From Chitinophaga arvensicola (GTDB lineage Bacteria; Bacteroidota; Bacteroidia; Chitinophagales; Chitinophagaceae), in NCBI RefSeq assembly GCF_900110835.1, contig NZ_FOJG01000002.1, positions 1,268,979 through 1,332,978 of the forward strand: a stretch of DNA of 64,000 nt, read 5' to 3'. The first letter of the stretch is position 1. Each line of letters starts with the position of its first letter. The notes below the pieces were generated by a model. The model was not told the origin of the DNA and ran no database searches. It was given only the letters and a program-made list of their open reading frames with translations. Positions 50,553 to 59,494 of the stretch are shown here, piece after piece. The translations under genes were made by a program, and so were the position numbers.

Positions 50553-51624
50553 GTAACAGTAAGTTTTTATTATGCGCTTCTGATAAAAAATCTTTTACAA
50601 ATTCATCGTCTGTCAGGTGCGGATAGGCGGCGGTAACGCGGTCTATTTCTTCCGTTTGCCCGGGCGACAATACCTCATGATCTTCCAGGCACCAGGTACC
50701 TTCCATCAGTCCCTGTCTGCGCAATACCTCATGGATACCCGCAATGGAACCCCGGAAAGCATGGGATGGATCGAAGATCGCCGCGTTCATATCTGTTACG
50801 GCAATGCCCTCTTTCAGCAACTCCCCTGCCCCTTTATAATCTTCAAGTATACAATTTTTTATCCGGTCGAAAAGACCTGCTACTTTTTCGGTCCATACCG
50901 ACCAGTGCCCGAGCAGGCCTCCGGCAAACCCTTTTTCCACGGTTTCACCATTTACCCGGAAGCGATAGGTCGTGAGCAGGTCCGCCACAATATTATCGTC
51001 ATTCCCCGTGTATAAGGCGATCTTTTCGCGCCTGGAGGAACACGCCACTGCCCTAACCACATCCAGTGTCTGATAACGGTTAAAAGGGGCTGTTTTGATG
51101 GCTTTTACACCCGGGATCTCTGCCAGCTGCGCCCAGAAGTCGTAACTGAAAATACGGCCGCCCACAGACGGCTGCAGGTAAAACCCGAATACAGGAATCA
51201 CCTCCGCCACGGCCCGCACATGCGTCAACAGCGCCTCTTCCGTCTGTGCCTGTAGTCCGCCCAAACTCAGCAACCCGATATGATACCCGTATTTCAGCGC
51301 AATTTCTGCTTCTTTCAGCGCCTGTTCCGTAGGCCCGCAGATGCCCGCCACTTTGATAAAGGGTCTGCTCAGCCCTGCAGCGGCAATCTCTTCTGCTGCC
51401 AGCCGCAACACCGGCTCATAGAGATTAATATCCGGGCGGCGGATGGCAAACTGGGTGGTATGCACGCCCACCGCCACACCACCTACCCCGCTGGCAATAT
51501 AGTAGCGGGTGAGCAGGCGTTGCCTGTTTTCGTTTAGCCGGCGGTGTTGGTCCAGCGCCAGCGGATGTGCGGGAATAATTGTGCCGCTATATAGTAATTG
51601 TTCAACTGCAGATTCCATCATCAT
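50545..51624 (-). CDS. DHDPS/NAL-family aldolase
   Basis: A 359-residue TIM-barrel protein of the dihydrodipicolinate synthase family. The barrel start (GGVAVGVHTTQFAIR), the Tyr-containing FGFYLQPSVGGRIFSY and the Schiff-base strand GVKAIKTAPFNRYQTL (Lys) are visible. Family members cleave or form 2-keto acids. It is longer than DapA (about 290) and lies in a catabolic operon, so it is not lysine biosynthesis; a sugar-acid or hydroxyproline-type aldolase is likelier. It overlaps the M20 gene and lies 18 nt after the epimerase gene. Confidence 0.88.
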   Translation of the reverse strand: MMMESAVEQLLYSGTIIPAHPLALDQHRRLNENRQRLLTRYYIASGVGGVAVGVHTTQFAIRRPDINLYEPVLRLAAEEIAAAGLSRPFIKVAGICGPTEQALKEAEIALKYGYHIGLLSLGGLQAQTEEALLTHVRAVAEVIPVFGFYLQPSVGGRIFSYDFWAQLAEIPGVKAIKTAPFNRYQTLDVVRAVACSSRREKIALYTGNDDNIVADLLTTYRFRVNGETVEKGFAGGLLGHWSVWTEKVAGLFDRIKNCILEDYKGAGELLKEGIAVTDMNAAIFDPSHAFRGSIAGIHEVLRRQGLMEGTWCLEDHEVLSPGQTEEIDRVTAAYPHLTDDEFVKDFLSEAHNKNLLLHA

Positions 51625-51642
51625 ACTTTTTAATAGAAGAAT

Positions 51643-52659
51643 TTAAAACTGGCCTTCGCGTTCCTGGAAATGAGTAGCCTTCTGGATAGTACGCCCCCCT
51701 TCTTCCAGCCAGGCAGCCGTGAGCTGTATCATTTGCAGCAGCGATACTTTCGGATAACCAAACAGGCGGAAACTCTCGGCGGCATTACTCAACAGCGCAG
51801 TTGGCTGTTCTTCTCCGGAAAACAGCGGTGCTTTACCGAATATCTTCCCGAATTCTTTGGCGATCCACCTTACAGGCGCGGTTTCCGGGCCGGTGATGTT
51901 CAGGATCTTCGACGGCGTACTGCAATGCAGTAAACTACGCAGCGCCATTTCATTCGCATCGCCCTGCCAGATCACGTTTACATGCCCCATACGGATATCG
52001 ATGGCCCGCTCTTCCCTTACCGCTTTGGCAATTTCCAGCAATACACCGTAATGCAGGTCGTTGGCGTAATTGAGACGATATACCAGTACAGGCGTATTAT
52101 ACTTTCCGGAGAAGTGCTGGAAAATGCGCTCCCTGCCGAGGCAGGACTGGCCATACTCACCGATAGGCGCCGCTGCCACACTTTCATCAGCCCCGCCGGA
52201 TATCACCGGTGTAAACGGATATACGTTACCGGTAGAATATACCACGATGCGGGAGTGCCTGAATTTCTCCGCCACCCTGCCCGGCAGATAGGTATTCATG
52301 GCCCAGGTAAAGGCTTCCTTACCGGTGGTGCCAAATTTGGTGCCCGCCAGGTACAGTACATTTTTCACGTCTGGCAATGCCTGCAGGTCTGCTTCGTTCA
52401 GCAGATCCGCCGCAATGGCTTCTACCCCCATAGCTTCCAGCTGTTCTTTCAGTCCGGGTTCAGTGAGGCGGGATACGCCGATCACCCGTTTCTTTACCCC
52501 ACTGCGGTCTACCGCCTGTTTGGCCAGTTTGGCCAGGCTGGGGCCTATTTTTCCGCCCACACCAAGAATCAGGATGTCTCCTTCCATAGCGGCAATATCT
52601 GCCACCAGGGCATCAGATGGCAGCAACAGGCTGTCCACCAAAGCTTCCAGTTTTTTCAT
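51643..52659 (-). CDS. NAD-dependent epimerase/dehydratase-family protein (extended SDR)
   Basis: About 338 residues from ATG 52659. The NAD-binding Rossmann motif is ILILGVGGKIGPSLAKLA (about 29-46). The active-site Tyr-x-x-x-x is seen in IGEYGQSCLGRERIFQ, where the usual YxxxK is replaced by YGQSCL. Substrate is unknown; most relatives epimerise or dehydrate nucleotide sugars or reduce sugars. It is encoded between the MFS transporter and the aldolase. The absent Lys may signal a changed reaction. Confidence 0.85.
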   Translation of the reverse strand: MKKLEALVDSLLLPSDALVADIAAMEGDILILGVGGKIGPSLAKLAKQAVDRSGVKKRVIGVSRLTEPGLKEQLEAMGVEAIAADLLNEADLQALPDVKNVLYLAGTKFGTTGKEAFTWAMNTYLPGRVAEKFRHSRIVVYSTGNVYPFTPVISGGADESVAAAPIGEYGQSCLGRERIFQHFSGKYNTPVLVYRLNYANDLHYGVLLEIAKAVREERAIDIRMGHVNVIWQGDANEMALRSLLHCSTPSKILNITGPETAPVRWIAKEFGKIFGKAPLFSGEEQPTALLSNAAESFRLFGYPKVSLLQMIQLTAAWLEEGGRTIQKATHFQEREGQF

Positions 52660-52747
52660 ATGTTCTGTTATTTTTTTCGGGAGATGATGGACGCAGAAAG
52701 CCTGCCGGCGCTGCATGCATCGGGAAATGTGTTTCGTTTTATAGTGT

Positions 52748-54106
52748 TTATATACTTTTTATACTGCCGCTATGTTCAGGCCGCAGCTGCTTGCGCCAGC
52801 TTCTCAGTTTATGTCCGTAAAATGCGTAAAAGATCAGGTACAGATAGCAGGGAAACAGCACCAGGTAAGCCAGTTGCTCGTTGAAATGATCTGCCGCCAG
52901 TCCGTATACCACGGGCAACAGTGCGTTGCCGCAAAGTCCCATGATCATGAGCGAGCCACCTATTTTTGTAAAACGCCCCAATCCATCCAGTGCCAATGGC
53001 CATATACCCGCCCATACCAATGAATTGGCAAAGCCCAGCATCACCACAAACCAGATGGAAACATCTGTGGCATGTCCGAGTAAATTGCTTTCCCCATGCA
53101 CAAATACAATGGCCAATGTAAACATCGCGCCCAGCACCGTACAGATCTTTAATGCGGTTACCTGGCTGATCACACGCGGTATCAGCGAGATACCGAGGAA
53201 ATACCCGCAAATGGTCACGAACAGGGTATACGAAGGAAATGTTTTAGCCTCCAGCAGCGGTACTTTCATAGACACCGCATAACCGATAATAGTATCTATC
53301 GCCACTACCTGTGTACCTACATGCAGCAGAATCGCAAAGGCCCCCAGCACCAGGTGAGGAAACTGGAAGATGCTCGTTTTAGTAGCGTTTGCACTGGCTA
53401 CCGTCGCATCTTCATGCTCCGTGTCTATTTCCGGCAAAGGGGAGAAACGCACCATACAACCAAGGGCAAACAATACCGCAGACACTACGCCATACGGCAC
53501 AATTACCCGTTGGATCAGGGCATCCAGTTCGGCTTCTTTCGCACTGCCTGTCATATGTGCCAGTTGCTTGAAAAGCTCTCCGTCTGTAGGTCGCAGGATC
53601 ACCGCAGCAAAGATCAATGGCGCTAAAATCCCGGCGCCCTTGTTGCACACACCCATAATACTGATCCTCGCCGCAGCACTTTCTTTCGGCCCCAGTATCG
53701 TGATGTAGGGATTGGCTGCGGTTTGCAATACCGCCAGTCCCAGCCCGATAATAAATAATCCTACCAGGAAAATTTCGTAAGTGCGTGTATACGCCGCGGG
53801 TACAAAGATCAAGGCTCCCAGCGACATCATCCAGAAACCCGTCATCATCCCCTTTTTGAAACCTACTGCTTTCAGCAGGTAAGAGGCGGGTACAGGCATG
53901 AACAGGTAAGAGATATAGAAAGCAAAAGCCACCAGGTAAGACTGGAAATTACTCAGCTCGCAGGCGATTTTGAAATAAGGGATCAGGATGGCATTGACCC
54001 AACTCACAAAACCAAATACAAAAAAGAGTAGTCCCACAATGAATATGGAAATAAGCGTGTCTCGCCTGCTGAGTGATCCTGCTGTTACGGTGGCTGTCTG
54101 TTTCAT
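52748..54106 (-). CDS. FucP-type sugar MFS transporter
   Basis: A 452-residue, 12-helix major-facilitator protein of the fucose/glucose/galactose permease group. Identifying segments are FGFVSWVNAILIPYFKIACE, AVLQTAANPYITILGPKESA and ARISIMGVCNKGAGILAP. It should import a monosaccharide or disaccharide with protons across the inner membrane. It lies between the first Gfo/Idh/MocA gene (27-nt gap) and the epimerase gene. Confidence 0.93.
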   Translation of the reverse strand: MKQTATVTAGSLSRRDTLISIFIVGLLFFVFGFVSWVNAILIPYFKIACELSNFQSYLVAFAFYISYLFMPVPASYLLKAVGFKKGMMTGFWMMSLGALIFVPAAYTRTYEIFLVGLFIIGLGLAVLQTAANPYITILGPKESAAARISIMGVCNKGAGILAPLIFAAVILRPTDGELFKQLAHMTGSAKEAELDALIQRVIVPYGVVSAVLFALGCMVRFSPLPEIDTEHEDATVASANATKTSIFQFPHLVLGAFAILLHVGTQVVAIDTIIGYAVSMKVPLLEAKTFPSYTLFVTICGYFLGISLIPRVISQVTALKICTVLGAMFTLAIVFVHGESNLLGHATDVSIWFVVMLGFANSLVWAGIWPLALDGLGRFTKIGGSLMIMGLCGNALLPVVYGLAADHFNEQLAYLVLFPCYLYLIFYAFYGHKLRSWRKQLRPEHSGSIKSI

Positions 54107-54133
54107 CGTTATATTTTTATTGCTTCGTATATA

Positions 54134-55474
54134 CTAGAGCTTCGGTTCCCATCCTGGCTGGTATTCGCGTTGCCAGAGCTGCTGCGCTGCTTTATCATGC
54201 AGAATATGTCCATTGGCAGGATCTATATGCAGGGCATTGCCGGAACGCAGTGATATATTTCCCAGCTGGCAGAGCAGCGTGCTCTGGTGCCCGCTCAGGA
54301 TATCGGCGTTCAGTGCAGTGCCATTACGGATACCATCAAAAAAGTTGTGGATATGCAACGCATCCAGCGTCTCCGCCGGGTTGGTCAGGTTACGCGGATC
54401 AATGATCACTTCGTTCTTTACCGTTTTTATTTCTTTGTTGTCCAGGTCGTAAATCGTGTAGGCGTTACCGTCGATCACCAGCGAACCTTTTTCCCCGTAG
54501 AAAATCACGCCCACAGAATTGCCTTCCACATTGCGGCCATTGCAACTGCGGCCCTCCCAGGTCATCATGGTATTGTTGGCAAATTCCAGGTTGATCACCT
54601 GGGTATCCGGTGTTTCCCAATCATCTTTATAACGGAAACGTCCCCCCGAAGAAGTGACACGGGTCGGATAATCCACGCCCAGGCCCCAACGCATCAGGTC
54701 AATCATATGTGTGCCATTGTTCAATGCTTCGCCGGTGCCCCAGTTCCAGAACCAGTGCCAGTTGTAGTGGATCAGGTTATCTTTGAAGGCACGGCGTGGC
54801 GCCGGCCCCTGCCACAGGTCGTAGTTCAGCCATTCCGGTACCGGCGCTTCCTTTCCAAAACCAATGGATTCGCGGTTATTGGTGTACCAGCCTTTCGCAA
54901 AGTAGGCACGGCCAATGGTTCCCTCTTTCACCTCCCGGATTGCAGCGGCTACATTGGGCCAGGATCTGCGCTGGTTCCCCATCTGGATCACCGTCTTATA
55001 TTTCCCGGCTACCTTCACCAGCAGTTCGCCTTCATGCGGATTGTGACTACAGGGCTTTTCCAGGTATACATGTTTACCGGCTTTGGCAGCCAGGATAGCG
55101 GCAGGTGCATGCCAGTGATCCGGAGCAGCAATTACCAAAGCATCCATGTCTTTGTTCTCCAGCGCTTTCCTGAAATCAGGTATTGCTTTCGGGCGGATCT
55201 GCTGAATTTTGAATACACTTTCTATACACTTATCCGCAGCGCGACTATCTACATCTGATACCGAAACTATTTCACAATTGGCCTGTTTTGCATAATTATT
55301 GGCCAGCGCCAGTCCACGGGAATTCACTCCCATCATACCAATCCGGATCCTATCGTTGGAACCCATAATGCTGGCATAACTTTTTGCACTCATGCCCGGC
55401 AGAAAGCTGCTGATAGCGATAGCAGCGGTGCCCTGGGCGGTTTTCCTTATAAAATCTCTGCGGGAAGATGACAT
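54134..55474 (-). CDS. Gfo/Idh/MocA-family oxidoreductase, Tat-exported
   Basis: A 446-residue NAD(P)-dependent dehydrogenase-fold protein with a Tat signal (SSSRRDFIRKTAQGTAAIAI). The Rossmann motif IGMMGVNSRGLALANNY and the catalytic Lys in HVYLEKPCSHN are present, and the C-terminal domain is the Bacteroidota type (NGTHMIDLMRWGLGVDYPT, ending WQREYQPGWEPKL). Many such exported proteins keep the cofactor bound and act on glycosides. Its partner is the adjacent second family member. Confidence 0.92.
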   Translation of the reverse strand: MSSSRRDFIRKTAQGTAAIAISSFLPGMSAKSYASIMGSNDRIRIGMMGVNSRGLALANNYAKQANCEIVSVSDVDSRAADKCIESVFKIQQIRPKAIPDFRKALENKDMDALVIAAPDHWHAPAAILAAKAGKHVYLEKPCSHNPHEGELLVKVAGKYKTVIQMGNQRRSWPNVAAAIREVKEGTIGRAYFAKGWYTNNRESIGFGKEAPVPEWLNYDLWQGPAPRRAFKDNLIHYNWHWFWNWGTGEALNNGTHMIDLMRWGLGVDYPTRVTSSGGRFRYKDDWETPDTQVINLEFANNTMMTWEGRSCNGRNVEGNSVGVIFYGEKGSLVIDGNAYTIYDLDNKEIKTVKNEVIIDPRNLTNPAETLDALHIHNFFDGIRNGTALNADILSGHQSTLLCQLGNISLRSGNALHIDPANGHILHDKAAQQLWQREYQPGWEPKL

Positions 55475-55507
55475 AGCTATACAATTATTTTGGTTGCGGA
55501 ATGTGGC

Positions 55508-56536
55508 CTATAAATGTTTTCTGGCCCTTTTATACATTTCTTCCAGTTTTACCGGCGCGCCGTTTCTTCGCTTACTTTCTTCTGCGGCTTCCATGAAAGC
55601 CAGTATCTCCAGTGTTTCTTCCGGCTTTACCGGTGGCACACCCGTTCTGAAGAAAGTAGCAATCTGTTGCAGCAGTAATTCATATCCTTTAAATGGTCCC
55701 AATACCATACTGCCTTTTTCACCGAATACACGGCCCCCGAAATCGTCAGGACCACTGCGGGTACCGCGGAAAGTACCGATGCGGTCATCACTCCACATAC
55801 CTACTGCCACATCGGTGTCGGCTGTATGAAAACGGGTGACGGTCCGGCAACCGGTACCCATCACCGTGTACAATGTTTCTACGCCATGGATGCCATACCA
55901 GAAAAAATCAGGATGCGTTTTTTCTGTTGCAGCCGGGCTATAAGTATCTGCACCCAGCACTTTACCAATGGCATGATCCCGCACCACCTGCTGCGCACTT
56001 TCCATAAAACGCAGGGAAGACGCCGAAAACACCGGTACGTTATACTGTGCTGCCGCGTTGAAAATCTTCATCCCGTCAGATAAAGACGCCGCCAGCGGCT
56101 TATCAATAAACAATTTCTTTCCTGCTTTGATCACCGGTAAAGCCTGCGCCAGGTGAGGCCGTCCATCGTTGGACTCCAGTAATACCACATCCACCTTGCT
56201 CAACAAATGCTCCATGGAATCTACGATCTCCACACCCATCTTCCGGATATCCTCCGTAAAACCGGGTAAGCGTTGCTGATTCAGCGCAATATCCGGGCTG
56301 GCCTGTGGAAAAGCGGCCACCACTTTCATATTTTCCAGTCCTGCTACAGGTGTAGCATTATTGAATGCTTTGGTGAATGCAACGGCGTGCGTGGTATCAA
56401 GACCAATAATACCGATCCTGATCACATCTTCCGCCACCCTACCATACAGGGGCCTGAAGCTGCTGAGCAACCCCGCTCCTATGCCGGTAATGGCAGCATT
56501 GCGTATAAATTTCCGTCTGTTATAATGGGTGGTCAT
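55508..56536 (-). CDS. Gfo/Idh/MocA-family oxidoreductase, Tat-exported (second copy)
   Basis: About 342 residues from ATG 56536 (MTTHYNRRKFIRNAAITG), which places a Tat motif right at the start; an earlier ATG at 56644 overlaps the preceding gene and is rejected. The Rossmann motif IRIGIIGLDTTHAVAFTKAF and the lysine in KAGKKLFIDKPLAASLSDG are present. Distinct in sequence from the neighbour, so they are not recent duplicates. Substrate unknown; probably a periplasmic step of the same pathway. Confidence 0.9.
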   Translation of the reverse strand: MTTHYNRRKFIRNAAITGIGAGLLSSFRPLYGRVAEDVIRIGIIGLDTTHAVAFTKAFNNATPVAGLENMKVVAAFPQASPDIALNQQRLPGFTEDIRKMGVEIVDSMEHLLSKVDVVLLESNDGRPHLAQALPVIKAGKKLFIDKPLAASLSDGMKIFNAAAQYNVPVFSASSLRFMESAQQVVRDHAIGKVLGADTYSPAATEKTHPDFFWYGIHGVETLYTVMGTGCRTVTRFHTADTDVAVGMWSDDRIGTFRGTRSGPDDFGGRVFGEKGSMVLGPFKGYELLLQQIATFFRTGVPPVKPEETLEILAFMEAAEESKRRNGAPVKLEEMYKRARKHL

Positions 56537-56555
56537 GAAATGTGTTTTTATATCA

Positions 56556-57914
56556 TTATTCCAATCGCTTCGCAACGGATAAAGCCTGTGTGGTGGTGTA
56601 ATATTTTGCCAGCATCGCAGGTACTTCCCAGGCGGGCATCTCACCCGATTTAATATACCCCAGGAATTGCTGCATCACTTTTGCAAACAATAATTCATGT
56701 CCTTTCACCAATGCTTCCGGAATGACTACCTCCCATCCCTCCGGGCTTTCTTTCAGCGTAAGACCGGGATATTTATGTGTCAGCGTCTGGAATTGCGCTT
56801 TCAGTGTAGCCGTATCCGTGGTAAGCGGCCGGATATACAGTACCGGTTTGTATTGCTGTGCTTTGTCCTGCAGGATCACGAGTTCCGCTTTGCTGCCACG
56901 CAGCAGGGAATAATGTGTATCCCCTGTGCCGGCGGGTGCTTCATAATTCCATTGCACTTCTATGCGGGCATGTACACCACGGATCGTATAATCAAACGCA
57001 CCATTGGCGTATACTTTCAGCATACTATCGGGTGTCAGCTCCTGCTGCAAGGCCGGGGTGAACCGGGGTTCACCGGTAATGGCGCTGTACTGCGGCAAAC
57101 TCATCACCGTAGGCCAGGTAGTAGCTGCGTCGATATGAATATCTTTTTTGTAATCGAGTATCTGTTCCGGAAAGCAGGTCCATTGCACGAGATCTACCAG
57201 GTGAGTGGTTACATCCGTGATGCCTTCTCCCTGCTGCTTTACATCCATGTACCAGGAAGGCCGGATCATAGTTTTCCCAGCCACTGTTTTTTTGAAATGA
57301 TGCACACTTTTCTTGATCACGGCAGGTGCGGCAGCAGTACCGGTTTGCAGGGTACCAAACAATTCCGGCAGTAGGGAAAGCTCCCGCTGCAGCGCGTTAT
57401 GGATTTCAAAACGCTCTGTCATGATATCATACAACTGCACTTTGTTGACAGCTGCTTCTTTAAAAGCTGCCTGCAGGGAATCAAAACCGGCCGCATCGAT
57501 TGCCATCGGTTTATCTGCCAGTACATGCATGCCGGCATGTACCGCGCTGCGGATGTAGTGTGGTTTCAGGCGGTTGTTACCTGCCAGCACCACGATGTTT
57601 CCGGGCTGGCATAAAAGCATCTTCTGCAGATAGTCGTTACCGGTATACACGTTGGTGCTCCAGTGTACCGTAGGACTATCCTTTTCATTAAACGCGGCTA
57701 CCTGCCGCAGATACTGCTTTACTTCCGGCCCTTCCGGTGCGTATACCTGTATCACGGTATCTATTCCCGGATACATCTGTTGTTGTACCAGTGAAGCGTG
57801 GAAATGACCAGGATCAAGTGCAATCAGCTGCATGGGTGGCTGCATTTTAGATGGATGGGAACAAGACAACAACAAAGCTGCTGCCATAGCGCTAAAGATA
57901 ATGTTTTGCTTCAT
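56556..57914 (-). CDS. Gfo/Idh/MocA-like lipoprotein with a putative oxidoreductase C-terminal domain
   Basis: About 452 residues from ATG 57914; an ATG at 57932 overlaps the preceding stop and adds six. The lipobox is AALLLSCSHPSK (Cys about 18). An N-terminal Rossmann-like part (MQLIALDPGHFHASLVQQQM and HVLADKPMAIDAAGFD, with the family Lys) precedes the larger C-terminal oxidoreductase domain (EGITDVTTHLVDLVQWTCFP, VHARIEVQWNYEAPAGTGD). It would be anchored in the envelope. This is the third member of the superfamily in a row in this operon. Confidence 0.88.
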   Translation of the reverse strand: MKQNIIFSAMAAALLLSCSHPSKMQPPMQLIALDPGHFHASLVQQQMYPGIDTVIQVYAPEGPEVKQYLRQVAAFNEKDSPTVHWSTNVYTGNDYLQKMLLCQPGNIVVLAGNNRLKPHYIRSAVHAGMHVLADKPMAIDAAGFDSLQAAFKEAAVNKVQLYDIMTERFEIHNALQRELSLLPELFGTLQTGTAAAPAVIKKSVHHFKKTVAGKTMIRPSWYMDVKQQGEGITDVTTHLVDLVQWTCFPEQILDYKKDIHIDAATTWPTVMSLPQYSAITGEPRFTPALQQELTPDSMLKVYANGAFDYTIRGVHARIEVQWNYEAPAGTGDTHYSLLRGSKAELVILQDKAQQYKPVLYIRPLTTDTATLKAQFQTLTHKYPGLTLKESPEGWEVVIPEALVKGHELLFAKVMQQFLGYIKSGEMPAWEVPAMLAKYYTTTQALSVAKRLE

Positions 57915-57918
57915 CCGG

Positions 57919-59481
57919 TTACTTTTTTTCATTGAGAACGTTACCGGTCATTTTTTTCCGGGCCTGTAATACCCCGGAAACCGGTACGCTGTCTGTATGA
58001 TTATTCCAACTACTACGGATATACGATGTTACGGCGGCCAGGTCCTCATCCGGAAGGAAACCAAAGGCCGGCATCTGCTCCCCTGCTGCTGCGCCCTTGC
58101 GTCCATTTACAATGGTGCTGATCAATGGCGCTACGGAACCATTTACCAATGTGTTCTGATCCAGCGCAGGGAAGGAGCCTGGTACGCCTTTTCCATCGGG
58201 CTTATGACAGGCTTCGCAGTAATTTTTATAAACAGCGGCTCCCCTGGAAGCAGCAGGCTTCGCTGCGGGTAAAGCTTTCAGCACAGGAATACCGGGAGCT
58301 GTTACAGCATGCTGGTCCAGCGCGGAGAGCCGGATGATCCGGTCGTCGTGTGGCAGCGGGAAACCCTTACCCGGATTCCAGTCGCGGTTACTCGTAGCGA
58401 TATACACATCGCCGGCGGGCGACACACAGATATCGCGGATACGGCCGAAGTGGCCGGAGAAGTAAATATCCTCTGCAGTGACAGCATCCTGCGCAGCATT
58501 GAGGTGCAGTACACGCAGACTGGCAGCTTTCAGTGTACCCATCAGGATACTGTTTTGCCATTCCGGAATGCGGCTGGAAGCGTAATAGTCCACCCCTGCC
58601 GGTGCAATGGTAGGCGTCCAGGCTTTCAGCGGCGCGGTGAAGGGGAACGAGTCTGCGTATGCCTTTTCATCGGCACGGTCCGCAAACCCTTCTACCCGTG
58701 GCCAGCCGTAGAAAGCTTTCTTTTGTATATAATTGATTTCATCATCAGTCGCATCTCCGTGTTCGGAGGCGAATAAGTGTCCGGCTGATGAATATACCAG
58801 TCCCTGGATATTGCGGTGGCCACGGCTCCACACCGGGCTTCCGGGATACGGATTATCGGCGGGAATACTGCCATCGAAATTCAGGCGTAATGTTTTGCCA
58901 TTGATAGAAGCCGTGTCTGGTGCATTTTCGCCATTGGCGGCATCGCCCGTAGAGAGTATAATTTTACCATCGGGAGATATGGCTACCCGGGAGCCGTTAT
59001 GCCCCGTATTACCGGGCAATTCCAGCAGTACCAGCGGATCTTTCAGGGTATCGGCGGTATAGGTATACCTGACCAGGCGCGATACGATGGAAGAATCTTT
59101 ATTCAGATGTGTATAGTCCACGAACACATAAGGCAGCAGTTTATTGTCAGATACCGCCATGCCCAGCAATCCCAGCGTGCGTTGCCGGTATACATCCGGA
59201 ATAGTCAGCAATAACTTCCTGACGCCGGTTTGTGGATCTACCTTGCTGATGGTACCGCTTTGCTCTGTGAACCAGATCTGCCCGTCAGGCCCCCAGGCTA
59301 TTTCCCAGGGTACATTCAGGTCGGATATAATAGTGCTGATGCCCACCGGGGTGGTATCCAACGCTAATATCGCCTCCACCGGAAACTGCACGGCAGCGGG
59401 CTTCCGGGCGTTCCGGAAGAAAAGGTAGCCGCCTGCCGCGAGCAATAAAATTAACAACAACACCGACATCAACTTTTTCAT
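57919..59481 (-). CDS. PQQ-type sugar dehydrogenase fused to a C-terminal cytochrome c domain
   Basis: About 520 residues from ATG 59481 with an N-terminal membrane anchor/signal (LMSVLLLILLLAAGGYLFF). The beta-propeller of soluble glucose dehydrogenase type follows (EIAWGPDGQIWFTEQSG, GHNGSRVAISPDGKIILSTG, HRNIQGLVYSSAGHLFASEH). A cytochrome c domain with the haem-binding CEACHKPDGKG and a late methionine ligand ends the protein (about 425-510). It should oxidise a sugar in the periplasm and pass electrons through its own haem. PQQ synthesis genes are not in view. Confidence 0.92.
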   Translation of the reverse strand: MKKLMSVLLLILLLAAGGYLFFRNARKPAAVQFPVEAILALDTTPVGISTIISDLNVPWEIAWGPDGQIWFTEQSGTISKVDPQTGVRKLLLTIPDVYRQRTLGLLGMAVSDNKLLPYVFVDYTHLNKDSSIVSRLVRYTYTADTLKDPLVLLELPGNTGHNGSRVAISPDGKIILSTGDAANGENAPDTASINGKTLRLNFDGSIPADNPYPGSPVWSRGHRNIQGLVYSSAGHLFASEHGDATDDEINYIQKKAFYGWPRVEGFADRADEKAYADSFPFTAPLKAWTPTIAPAGVDYYASSRIPEWQNSILMGTLKAASLRVLHLNAAQDAVTAEDIYFSGHFGRIRDICVSPAGDVYIATSNRDWNPGKGFPLPHDDRIIRLSALDQHAVTAPGIPVLKALPAAKPAASRGAAVYKNYCEACHKPDGKGVPGSFPALDQNTLVNGSVAPLISTIVNGRKGAAAGEQMPAFGFLPDEDLAAVTSYIRSSWNNHTDSVPVSGVLQARKKMTGNVLNEKK

Positions 59482-59494
59482 GCAACCAGTATTA

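Noticed and set aside
51982..52884. Plus-strand open frame of 300 codons
   Set aside because: Antisense to the epimerase and transporter genes and spanning their junction; a shadow of their codon use.
54287..55258. Long plus-strand open frame of 323 codons
   Set aside because: It is antisense to the Tat-exported Gfo/Idh/MocA gene, has no domain pattern and is full of low-likelihood residues. The minus-strand gene explains the region.
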